DNA of 64,000 bases from Loripinus fragilis (taxonomy: Eukaryota > Mollusca > Bivalvia > Lucinida > Lucinidae), in NCBI GenBank assembly GCA_964019695.1, contig OZ026522.1, forward strand, positions 15,002,687 to 15,066,686. Reading direction: 5' to 3'. Position numbers and translations under genes: made by a program. The notes beneath the pieces are model-generated. The model saw only the letters and a program-made list of their open reading frames with translations. It was not told the DNA's origin and ran no database searches. Within the stretch, counting starts at the first letter, position 1; each line of letters begins with the position of its first letter. Below are positions 29,481-39,964 of this stretch, one piece after another.

Positions 29481-29552
29481 AATAGAATCCCGATAGTTCA
29501 ATGAAGATTCGGGAGGAGTGTCGTTCATCATTGTAAACCAAACGTATCAAGA

Positions 29553-29792
29553 ATGGCACCCATTTCCGATTTTCTGAAGATCAAATATCGTCTCCCAAAG
29601 CACCTATTCTACTATATACATTACACACGATTTGAGACAGGCATGGTCAAAGAACCACTGGCCTATCCGAAACGTACGCATCGCAAAATGTCACACAAAT
29701 ACAAGACAATCTCTTGCCTGTGGCGAGCGCGCGAGCAAAATTTTGCCATCTTCTCTACACTAATATTAATGAATATCCTATATTCTTCTTAA
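29553..29792 (+). CDS. Small basic ORF, possible MRPL24-like N-terminus on the opposite strand
   Basis: An ATG-initiated ORF of 79 residues. It starts MAPISDFLKIKYRLPKHLFY, then YIHYTRFETGMVKEPLAYPK and RTHRKMSHKYK. After about residue 52 it turns into non-descript hydrophobic sequence. The strongly basic, Tyr/Pro-rich start resembles N-termini of mitochondrial ribosomal proteins, and the order K.P..YP.RT.RK reminded me of invertebrate MRPL24. It is on the plus strand, while the other MRPL24 exons are on the minus strand. It could be an inverted or duplicated exon, another small gene, or chance. Confidence 0.25.
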   Translation: MAPISDFLKIKYRLPKHLFYYIHYTRFETGMVKEPLAYPKRTHRKMSHKYKTISCLWRAREQNFAIFSTLILMNILYSS

Positions 29793-30101
29793 ACTGTGGC
29801 AACTCTAGCCATACATTGCCTAAAGGATCATTCGCAGACACGGTGATTTCGACACAGCCCAGTCAATTATAAAAGTCGGACGGATTTCCCAGAGACAGAC
29901 AGAAAGAACCAAAGTAAGAACTGACAACAAACAAGAGAATCGTGTTATAGATATACAAAGTTAAACTGGCACTCATTAATCTTCGACATCATTCGGTCAC
30001 GTTCGGTACATCATTCGGTCACGTTCGGTGTGTATTAGCTATTTTAATTGATTAATGTACGGAACAAGTATCTTTTAGCAAGGTGATCTGACAATGCTGA
30101 G

Positions 30102-30171
30102 GCGGTGGTGTAGTGGTAAGACGATTAACTCATGTTCCGGATTGTGAGGGTTCGATTCTCACTGGGTATAG
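30102..30171 (+). other. tRNA-like sequence, left side of the transposon
   Basis: An A-box-like TGGTGTAGTGGTAAG and a T-arm that can fold (TGAGG, GTTCGAT, TCTCA) with a B-box GGTTCGATTC. The acceptor strands do not pair, so it is a tRNA-like or SINE-type sequence and not a functional tRNA gene. Confidence 0.5.
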
Positions 30172-30176
30172 TTATT

Positions 30177-30602
30177 TTAGGTATTACTTTTAAATTTATA
30201 TACTTTTTGAGTTATGATCATATTGTTTCTTGTTGAATTTTGATGGATGGCTGACATGATGTCTGTTTTCAAAACTGATAAGAGATGATTTATGGTCGGA
30301 AGCTGATGGCGGTGGATGTAAAACTCCTGCACATTGTTTCTGATAACAACCTCATCAAGGGCGTCCACAGGTTTGTATTGTCCCCGTTTCGAACGTTGCG
30401 GCGACGAAAGTGTACCAGTTTCTCGAAGTTCTTTTCGTACTCGGAAAACGGTTCTTCTGCGGACCCCAGTTGCATAAAAAGTACGTTGAATATATGATGA
30501 GCTGTCCCGCCCTGAGTGTTTCTCGAAATAGTTTGAAACATTAGCTACGAGAAATTCGTCTTTAGATTTTAAATGTTTTAAAGATTTCTCAGTAGACATC
30601 AT
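30177..30602 (-). CDS. Truncated transposase, DNA-binding N-terminal domain
   Basis: 141 residues with an ATG at 30602. The middle reads TGVRRRTVFRVRKELRETGT, a helix-turn-helix recognition pattern, followed by a basic linker SSPQRSKRGQYKPVDALDE and VVIRNNVQEFYIHRHQLPT. This is the paired HTH and linker layout found at the N-terminus of Tc1/mariner/IS630-type transposases of invertebrates. The catalytic DDE/D domain is missing, so the product could bind element ends but not cut. It lies inside the 1.0 kb inverted-repeat element. Confidence 0.6.
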   Translation of the reverse strand: MMSTEKSLKHLKSKDEFLVANVSNYFEKHSGRDSSSYIQRTFYATGVRRRTVFRVRKELRETGTLSSPQRSKRGQYKPVDALDEVVIRNNVQEFYIHRHQLPTINHLLSVLKTDIMSAIHQNSTRNNMIITQKVYKFKSNT

Positions 30603-30726
30603 AGCTCCTAACTAATATAATGCTTTAAAATGAATTCTATTACATTTACTTTTATACGTAAGTCTTGCAAAAGTCGTGCAAGTCATGATTTATGATTAAA
30701 AATGAAAATATTTTTTTTAAAAAAAA

Positions 30727-30803
30727 TATTGTATGTCGTGAGATACGAACCCACGATCTCAACTTTGACAGCTATACGCTCTATCCAAATGGCTAAGCGG
30801 GAC
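30727..30803 (-). other. tRNA-like sequence, right side of the transposon
   Basis: On the minus strand: CTTAGCCATTTGGATAGAGC (A-box), then GTGGGTTCGTATCTCAC (foldable T-arm with B-box). The acceptor stem does not pair. It lies just upstream of the transposase start, in the same orientation. Confidence 0.5.
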
Positions 30804-30945
30804 AGTGATGGATACAGGATTAGAAAATCTGAAGATCTGAAATCAATACTTTTCATTATGTTTGCAAATCTAAAATTAGCTTTACAGAGCTATACGAGTT
30901 TATACGGCATATTCATGAGTGCCAGTTGAACTTTGTATATCTATA

Positions 30946-31831
30946 CTGAAACATTCAGTTTGTAAATATGTAAGGTCACAGGTAAGCTATAGTATTGATG
31001 CTATACAAAACGTTACAGATATGAAAATGTTCAATTCACATCTCTACCGCCTTCAAAAACACCATTATGATTACCTATACAAGCACAGGCACTGAGGCCA
31101 CCTTGCCCAACCCAGCAAAACCGACATATAGAAAACTACTGCTACGAAAGATACACGGCACGTATAGTACACCAAACCCAACAGCTTGCCTAATGGCTGT
31201 TACTCCAGAGAACTTAACAGCACACGCGAAAGACAAACTGAACATATAATTACGCATCACAGATTAATACAGGCATTAAAATCAGTCCTCAAAGGAGCGG
31301 TTCGCTTCGCCAAATCAGACACCACGTTCGCGTGTGCCAATCTTTTCCATTGGGTATAACAAACATCTAATACGATAGACTGTCTAACATCATTACTCCA
31401 ATAAAGCTGATTAAGACCACATAACAAAATCATCTGAGAACCCGTCTATCGAAACATGCAAATTGCGCAGGCTCTTAAGGCACTGCTTTGCCTCTTTCGG
31501 AGCAGCATGCGCAGGTATGCAAACACTTAGTATAGAACATAGTCGCAATTTAGCAAAGAGAATCCACTATACGAAACATGAACACATACGTAATACATGC
31601 TTTTGTATTACATTTCGCAAGGTGTCTTTTTACCCAGACTCAAGTTTATAATAACGTATCTATATGGTGATATTTATCAGCGGATCTTTCTGGACTATTA
31701 GAACCTTTCATGGCCGAGATTTCTGCCATAAGAATGACATAAAATCTACAGCCAGCGTTTATGGATTAAAGATCAATGGCAAGTGACATTGATGGGGATG
31801 TTCAGGTCACTTGCCGAATCCTGAACATAAA
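30946..31831. other. No recognised feature
   Basis: Mostly unique DNA; small ORFs lack domains. Confidence 0.3.
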
Positions 31832-32028
31832 TAGGGTTAAGTCGGGTAAATTCGGACATCAGGTAAATTCGGACACATATTTGCAAACAGTGTAAATCCA
31901 GATGAGACGGCTCCTTATGAGCCGTCTCATCAGGATTTTCATTGTTTGCTTAATATTTAATTTTTATGCCAATCATTCAAACCTAAAAGAAATAGTGTCA
32001 CTGTCCGTATTTACCCGACTTTACCCTA
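31832..32028 (+). mobile_element. MITE with TAGGGTAAAGTCGGG ends, copy 1
   Basis: 197 bp, inverted ends TAGGGTTAAGTCGGGTAAA and TTTACCCGACTTTACCCTA. The central hairpin is GATGAGACGGCTCCTTATGA / GCCGTCTCATC. Confidence 0.9.
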
Positions 32029-32081
32029 TGGAGTTGGACTTTATGAGCAAGATTCCCACATTGACTAGTTGTATTAGATGT

Positions 32082-32299
32082 TAGGGTAAAGTCGGGTATA
32101 TTCGGACAGACAGCTAAATTCGGACAGCCACCTTGATTGTTTCATAGTCCAATTATTGGAATAAAAAAATAAATTAACTAAGCAAACAGTGAAAATCCTG
32201 ATGAGACGGCTCATAATGAGCCGTCTCATCTGGATTTCCACTGTTTGCAAGTGTGTGTCCGAATTTCCCTGTTGTCCGAATTTACCCGACTTTACCCTA
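32082..32299 (-). mobile_element. MITE with TAGGGTAAAGTCGGG ends, copy 2, inverted
   Basis: 218 bp with the same ends and hairpin as copy 1 but in the opposite orientation, 53 bases away. The pair forms a large inverted repeat. Confidence 0.9.
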
Positions 32300-35200
32300 A
32301 TATGTTGTAAGGTGAACACAACAAGGCATTTGTGAAACACCCGTAACGCATGTATTTCACAGTACAGCTAAACTGAGCTTAATATTATTTTCAAACGTAG
32401 GCCAACACTGTATATCTGAAAGTTTGTTTAAAGGCATTACAAAAAACTTATTCCGTTTCAATCATATCATTGTGAACCACTCTCAAACTAAAATAGAGGC
32501 TCAAATAACTTATACTGTTCACCTGAGCTGTTTGATGGTGGTTCCAGAGATTAATTTTCATTTTTTGTCATGATCCTAATCCGCCTATGGGCGCAAATGA
32601 CCCCGGAGTATGGACAATGTGGACGAATGCAGCATTGTTTACGTAGTGAAACACTAAACATAGATACATATAATATTAAGCTGGGACTCGTGGTTGTAGT
32701 GAAGATTTTTGTATGAGTTTTCCCCATTGTAAGTCTATGGAAGCTATAATAACCGCCAGGACATGGCAAATTTAGAACCCAGGGACATGGTTGGCAGAAT
32801 TCATAAACTAAATATAAAACTGTGGGCATCACGGTTTCATAGTAATGTTGTTGTTTTTATTTTGCCTATTATAATTCTATGGAAGCCAATGACTCAACGA
32901 GCGTGGCCAATTTGTATCCCATGGGTATGATTGGCAGGATTTTCGTAGAGAACCATTAGGCATTGCTACATAGTACTAAAAGTTATGCACCCCATTGTTT
33001 ATACGTGTGTCAAAGTTCAAAATTTCCAAAATCCAGAACTTCAAAATTTCCAAAATCCAGAACTTTCGAAACTCCAATCTTAAAGCCTGCAGAATGCTCA
33101 TTAAATAGTCACAATTTCAAATTTAAATGATCAATTGTTTGAAGACAGACTGGAAATAAATCAGAAAAGCTATTATAATCACCCAAATTCAGCCTTTTGA
33201 GGCTGATTTTCTGTGGAAAGAAGGCCTCAAAATCCTGTAATCACGAATGATCCTGAAAACTTTCACCCATGTTTATAAGATTTGCTAAGCTTTATTGTCC
33301 ATTACAAGCCTAAAGAAGGGCGTGTAAATTTGTAACCCTAGGGAATGGTCGACAAGATGCATGTAGCCAACCACTAAACATAGCTACATATACTGAGGGA
33401 CTTTAGAAACGCACCACCTGCTAAAATGCTAATTTATTGTCAGTATGTAATATTTTAATTATGTGAAAAATGAAATTGACAAGTCCCTTCATTTGGCTTG
33501 CGTTCAATAAGAAAATCGAAACGCTGTGGCTTATCGTTGCCGTGGCGTCGCAATAATTCCGAGACATCCCAAATTTAAAAGTCACAGAGTACCAATACCT
33601 TCAATAATGAGCGCAAAAAAGTTTTAGAACCAATGTTTGTTCTCGAAAGCACAAGGAATTTTGAAGTTTTAGGCCTCTGGTAAAGTTCAATTATTCTAGG
33701 TGACGTCATTATTTTTTTGACGTAATTGGCAGTTTATATCCTAAGGAACTATTTTAGTGCCACAAGATACTCCGCAACCCGTTACGTAGAAGACAAAAGT
33801 ATCGCGACATGCGCTAACGTCATCCGCCTGTTATTGCTGTTTGAAAAATTAAGACTAACGTTAGCAAAGAAACGCTGCGACTGAGAGTGGAATTAAACGA
33901 TTACTTCCGATTATTTCCGAAACTTTTTCTTGTTTTTCCGTTGGTTAAGGCATCTAGCTACCAGCTTAAAATGTTTGCTTTTAAATTGAACAAATCTCAC
34001 AGTTTTCAGACGACAATTGTTGAAAAACACTAACGTCAGTGTTGCGTCAGAATGAATCACATGAGCAAATCGAAACTACGGCAAATCATGGTCCATTTTG
34101 TAAGCGGATAAAAAGTGAGAAAGAAAACATCCTCAAATCAACCATGAAGAAGAGACAGCAAATATATTATTGGTGCATTTCTAAAGTCCTTCATTATATT
34201 AAAAGTACAATGTATATGGGACTCAGAAGATTTTCCAATGGGAGCGCTTGATTGCTGGGAATGTAAGTTTAGACCCCAGGGACTTGTTAGGCAGGATTCA
34301 TAAAAGGGACCACTACACATTACTATATACTAAATGCATAAGCTGTGGGATACACATGGGTTACACGCACGCACGCATACACAACATAGTGACATAGGAC
34401 CGATCTTTGACTGGCGGGAAAGACAAGCTCATTTATCTGATATACCAAGGTTTATTTCTAATATGTTTATCGATTCCATCACTCAAAAGACAATTCTTGC
34501 TCTGTCAACAATTTTACAAGTGACTGACTTTTGGTCATTTCGCTTAGTTTTGTAAATAGGCAAACGCTATATTTATAGCTTGAAGTACAAGACGCTAATA
34601 CCATTCTTAATACCGCTTTACCCTAAATATTCGGAGACCTAAGCTTATTACCATATTGAACCTACAACTAGAGGACCACAAGGTAAATAGCAAGGTATAC
34701 AGCTCATATATCTTAGCTGAATGCGTACATAGCTGCATGCGTACTGTGCTCTATGCGTATCTACAAAGCGACCTTAGCTGGAAGGTCAAAGATCAGCCTT
34801 GACCTTCGGTACATGCATGTACCTGTAGTCATCTCTCATAAGGTTAAGTATATCTAGTATGTATAATGACTTTGGAAATCCCATTTCAATGTACTAGGAA
34901 ACAAAGCGTTATTGCTTATTGCTGCTCCCATTGTTTGTGGGGGTTCTGTGTTTGGTCTTTTTGTTTTGTTATTCAGTACTTAGCGTCCGTCTAGTTTTGC
35001 AATCATCTTGATGGTGAAGAGAGAGCTGACTGTCGTCCTGATGTCTTGTGACAGTCAGTGTTCTGTGGCTCTTCCTCATGGTGTCGTGGGCTGATCTGCG
35101 GTATGTGCATGGTTGTGGTATTCCCTGATCATACTTGCTTTTTGACCTGACCGTTAAGTAGGTCAAGGTCAACCTAGGAGCATCATTCAAATTGAGTAGA

Positions 35201-35584
35201 CCCCACATCTCCAATGCTACATACTAAGACCAAATGTCAATGGCATTTTAGTTTCACAGAAGATTTTTACCACATGACGTGGCGGCCATCTCGGTCATGT
35301 GACCAGGACTATTTCTTACGTCGTTCTCCATATGAAACTGGGGTTTAATTGGCGAAAGTAGTTTCTAAGAAATTATGTTATACTACATTGATGACAATCC
35401 CACCCTTACACAAATAATGAATACTTTATTCTCGCTCGCTATTGGCTTTTTATATAAAAAAGTTCCTGAATATGTGGAGTTCTACACGATGACATCACTT
35501 TTACTTTACACTGACGTCACTTTCTGATAGCTGATCAACAAATATACCACAATAGCAAGGGAGCATGGGGCTTGCGTGGGCTTG
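32300..35584. other. Mostly unassigned DNA
   Basis: Holds a MITE copy at 33000-33272 (CATGGGTGAAAG family) and diverged blocks with GGCAGGATTCATAAA-type strings (32790, 32935, 34290) that look like an old ~400 bp repeat. No gene was recognised. Confidence 0.35.
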
Positions 35585-35820
35585 AACTGATGACCGGACC
35601 CCCCCCTCCCCTGAAAATTACAAAAATGTAGGGTTTCTTAGCAATACTGGTCCGACGCCCTGTAAAACCACAAAGCTACCAAGCCATTATTCAATGTTGG
35701 GCCACCATCGGCCCGCCAGCGATGTTATAGTGGTATTTGGATACTCTCTCCCCTCATCAACTAAAAAAAAATAGGTAAAGTTAGACCCCCTCTGAAAAAA
35801 ACTTTCTGGATCCGCGCATG
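35585..35820. mobile_element. GGATCC MITE, core-deleted copy
   Basis: Shares ATGTAGGGTTTCTTAGCAA, CCATCGGCCCGCCAGCGA and the right end CTTTCTGGATCCGCGCATG with the copies at 45278, 47594 and 61795. The central hairpin AAACGCCATTT... is missing, as though the foldback core had been cut out. Confidence 0.75.
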
Positions 35821-37320
35821 ATCACATGACAGAGCCGACTCGCATGTGTTTGTGCTAAAGCGACGTGCACCAAACTGTATAATATTGGGGCGCTATGAAG
35901 CTGCTTAAGAAATCAAATACATAGTTTCAATCTTAGATCAATCATTTCTCGTTCAAAGTAAATCGAATTCAGGTTTGTCTAGGCATACTTTAGCAGAAAT
36001 AATAAGATACCAGAAGCAGTGACATTAACTATATGCTGGGTAATTCTGCACGCCTATGTCGTCTGCTGATTTTTTTCAGAATCATTTTTTCAGAATGATT
36101 TTCAGGACTACCATAAGTTTCAAACAGTTTGGACCATGATCATGCCCGACAAACAGTTTGGACCATGATCTGGCCCGAAGTTAACGTCGGGCCTGCTCTT
36201 GGTCCGAACTGTTTGCTATGGCTATCAGCAGAAGACAAAAATCGTCAACAGCAAGGGAAGGTCTCCTCGCCTGACACTAGTTTGGTATAAGTCTGTTATT
36301 AGAATTCTCCAACCTGCTATTTATGTCCCGTCTGCTAAAAGCTGTTTCAGACTATAGAGCGAGTAATAATTCTAATCTGAAACCATAAAATGCCTGCTAA
36401 TTCATAGCCAGAAATAAGACAAACTTTGCAGACGATAAATTGGTATTTTTTTTATTTCATGTGAAAGCATTTGCTGTTGTCAAGTTGGTTGTACTGATTG
36501 GCCACGGGTTTCCTTGCATATGATTTGGTGCTCTTTTGAAGGCTTCGTCGGTATAATGACTTTCATGTTTCCTTTCGTGAGTTGGCTCGCCGTACCGTTA
36601 GTTTAACAATGCGCTTACATTTCTCTTTCATTGGTCCAGATAGGCAAACAATTTTAGCGTAAAATTGTGAATATTTTGTTATAAGTTTTAACATTTGTTT
36701 TGCGTGCTCAAAAGAACCGTCTCATTGAGACTGTTCTTTTAAGCACCCACAACATATGTTTTGATTGAGAAATAAGAAAATTAATTTTTGATCACGCACT
36801 CTTATCTTGAGGCCTGCAGTCTTTCACACTGTCGCAATGAAAATGTATTTTCTTATGGGGAATACGTTTTTGGGACACGTTTTGACGGCGACGATCAAAG
36901 AATGCAATTTTAGCACCCATTATCCGGACAGAACTGCTTCAAGGGAACCAAATATACACAGTGGTTCTTTCAATAATGCTGAACAGTTTTCTCAAAACCT
37001 TCCTTATGTTTACTTCGAATGTATTTTCGTGGAAAGACCGCTGGATTTTTAATCATGCCACTTGATTTTTAGTTGGGCGGAGGCGCCAAAGTGTGCATAG
37101 TCCATGTGATATAAGTCTCGGTGCATGCTTTTGCGTTTGATTTGTTTGTTTTAATGATTTATGTCGTAAACAACACGTTTTCAGTCGTGTCGGGATTATT
37201 GTGCTGCGAACAAGATTTTTCCCTGCAAGTATTACAATGTATGAGAACGGCTGATTTATCAGTGTACTTTGGTCATATTTTGAGGTGACCTGTGCCTTTT
37301 GATTTGTGACTTTCCACTTG
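35821..37320. other. Unassigned, with two short repeat pieces
   Basis: A hairpin MITE core lies at about 36110-36240 (GGCCCGAAGTTAACGTCGGGCC). A piece AAAAGAACCGTCTCATTGAG at 36700-36760 recurs near 59075-59120. No gene was recognised. Confidence 0.35.
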
Positions 37321-37500
37321 TGATTTGATTCTTTACATCCCATCAACAATATTTCAGTTATAAAGGGACAGGTCTTCCTGGTTTGAACCAGTATTAAGCT
37401 ATGATTTATGTTCTTGCTCAAGGACACAACGCAGTGACGTCGGTGAGACTCGAAGCCGCGGCCCCTCGGTCTCGAGTCAAGCACTCTACCCCTGAGCACT
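37321..37500 (-). mobile_element. SINE-A, 5'-truncated copy
   Basis: On the minus strand it starts inside the A-box (CTCAGGGGTAGAGTGCTTG), has a B-box GGCTTCGAGTC and the usual body. A possible imperfect target duplication (CTTTTGATTTGTGACTT / CTTTTGAATTGCGACTT) flanks it. Confidence 0.85.
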
Positions 37501-37834
37501 TTTGAATTGCGACTTTGTGCCATTCTGAACGTATGGAAGGCAACACTAATGGTGATTGTAATAAACAAAAAAACAAACAAAAAAAACAGGATATATATAT
37601 ATTTTTTCTAAGTTTTAGAAGTGGTACTGATACTTCCAACACCCCCCTTCCAAAACCTGAAAATGTATACAACTCCATGATTGTTTTTTGTTACCCTCCG
37701 TTATTTCAGCTGAGCACCAAAAAGTGGTCTAAAGTCGCAAGCCACATGTCAAAGGTCACATGTCTAAAGCCCACCACAAAATATACCCAACTCACATAAA
37801 TCACTCTCTTCCTAATGGTATTTCTCTCTTAACC

Positions 37835-37935
37835 CATATAAGCCTAGCGTCCTTTTTGTGGGACATAGACAAGCAGCGCAGACACAGATCAGACGCCACA
37901 GAAGGTGGCGTCTGATCAGGGTCTCCACTGTTTGC
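37835..37935. mobile_element. Hairpin MITE, AAGCCTAGCGTCC type, copy 2
   Basis: Core CAGACGCCACAGAAGGTGGCGTCTG; same flanks as 16025-16150. Confidence 0.7.
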
Positions 37936-38210
37936 TCACAGAATGTTCCATCAGAAATTGAATAAAAATGAAAAATACCACCCAACGCCCCTAAAATTGG
38001 AGATGGACTCGTCCTACTGATAGAGATAGGAAAGTTCATTCGGCTTAAATGGGTGACTATAAAACAGAATGGGCAAATTCGCTTTTCTCGTTGTTCGTCA
38101 TCCCACATTGCTTCAGAAATTGCAGTTTGCACCAACCACACCACAAAATTCGCCAGTCATGTCAAAATATCCTTAGTTGCAAATTTAGGAGTAGGTAAAG
38201 AAGGGGGTAC

Positions 38211-38757
38211 GTGCATTAAGGGGCTTATTTGACCCCCTCTGAAACCAAAAACTGAAAATTGCTTTTCACAACTTTCTTTTGATTGGTTTATTAGGAGAAA
38301 AACTGAAGTGTAAAATTCGCCATTAATTTAAATTTTACCGTTGCTATAATAACAAAAATGGCCGACAAGAGAGGCTTAAAATAGAGAAATTGACATTTTT
38401 GACCTAATCTAAGGCTTTTAGAGACGGATTTTTTAAGAATTAGATATCAGCAGAGTAAAATACCAAAAATTCTTTTAATGTGTTGTGTGCCATGATAATT
38501 CTCTTCATCTGTTAAAATATCGTTTTGGTATTTGCTTGTGCTCTGTTAACTTCTCTGTCAAACGTCTCAAATTTGCTCCAAAATGATCAATTTCCTATTT
38601 TCAGCCTATTTTGGCGGCCATTTTTGTTACCATAGCAACGGTAAAAGTAGACTAATACACTTGGAACATTGTTCTAATAAACTAATACGAATTATTTGGT
38701 GAAAAGCAATTTTCATTTTTTGCCTCATAGGGGGCCAAAATAGCCTCTTAATGCATG
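38211..38757. mobile_element. ~550 bp foldback MITE
   Basis: Outer inverted ends GTGCATTAAGGGGCTTATTT and AATAGCCTCTTAATGCAT extend about 60 bases on each side. An inner inverted pair ACCGTTGCTATAATAACAAA / TTTGTTACCATAGCAACGGT follows. No ORF. Confidence 0.85.
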
Positions 38758-39858
38758 TAGCTCTTTGACTCATCACAAACACATGTATAAATATGAAATA
38801 ATAAAACTAGTCATTTTTTCTTAAGTTGTGTATTTTTAACCTCTAAGGCAATACAGTTGAAAAAGACACCATCGGGAAGGTGGCAATCGTGAACGCAAAA
38901 TTTGAAACCAACCTGCGTACACTGATGTCAAAAAGGGCTTTTTGAATACAGAAATACACATTTTTTGGGTCCAAACTGTAAGACTAGGTAAAGATTGAAT
39001 ACTGAGTGGAGACTATAGGCTACACTATTGCGCTTAGAATCTCCTAGCCAAATTTCACTGTCTGCGGGAACCATCATTAACTACAATGTTCATGACAGAC
39101 AAAACACAACATGTCAAAGCCAGCATGCAATCTTGGGTCACATTCGGTCGATCAGCCAAACGCCATTTGAATGGCGTTTCGCTGGTGGGCCGATAGTGGC
39201 CTGCTCTTATATTTTCACTGGGACATGGAAAACCCTGAAGTTGAGCATATACACAAACTATTCTGGACGTTTTGATATCTGCAAAAACCCAGGACTCGCC
39301 AGTAGTTTGCCTGTAAGGTCGCACCAGACAAATAAAACAGGACAGCTTGGGGATAGCTTGGTGTCAATTACCTCATTGCATACAGGATGCCAAAATATTG
39401 ATGTTTTCATTCTAAAAATAAAACTTCAAAGTGGTTTTAATGCCATATAAGGATGGATAGAATCTTACATTCGAGCTTTTATTGAACTAGTTGTGACTCA
39501 TTTAATGCATTCAATATTAAATGAGAACCCATGTAATATCCTCTACAGCCGAATCTCGTAAAATTCGAAGCGATAGGGACAGGAGATTTTACTTAAAAAT
39601 ATCGAAAGTTTGATTTATAGGGAGTCAAACATGAGAATATACTACTCCCGTTCCCAAAATAATAATAATCAGTTTTCCCAATCAAAGCCCTGTTTTGTGT
39701 GAGTAAAAGAAACGCCTCCCCTAAACGTTTCTTTTACTCACACAGAACAGTTGAATTTCTAGATTTGGCTGGGACTCTCTTATACGCCCAGCGCTACAAG
39801 AGTATTAAAATACAGTTCATAAATAGGCCCTATTCTCTGAATCCAATGTGTCTTGAAA
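38758..39858. other. Downstream flank of the adenosine kinase gene
   Basis: Includes an isolated GGATCC-family core hairpin near 39165-39190 (AAACGCCATTTGAATGGCGTTT is the core). No gene was seen. Confidence 0.35.
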
Positions 39859-39864
39859 TTTATT
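39859..39864 (-). promoter_or_regulatory. Possible poly(A) signal of the adenosine kinase gene
   Basis: AATAAA on the minus strand about 100 bases after the stop codon at 39967-39965. Position is suitable; there is no transcript evidence. Confidence 0.4.
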
Positions 39865-39964
39865 TCGAATTTGGTAGTATTTCACAAAAAATCAGAAAAA
39901 TTGAGGTTTTACTGTACATAATATACCCTTCCTATCTTGAGGTACGCCTAAATAGAAATTATCA

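Larger units (their letters stand above)
29946..30945. mobile_element. 1.0 kb terminal-inverted-repeat DNA transposon
   Basis: The left end TATAGATATACAAAGTTAAA (29946-29980) and right end (30911-30945) are inverted copies over 35 bases with two differences. Each end begins TATAGATATAC, so a TA target site is likely. The element spans exactly 1000 bases and contains a transposase fragment and two tRNA-like sequences. Confidence 0.85.

Noticed and set aside
37053..37580. Minus-strand ORF of 175 residues
   Set aside because: Its middle is the SINE-A at 37321-37500 read through (for example the RPRGRGFESHRRH-type stretch), so it is not a gene.
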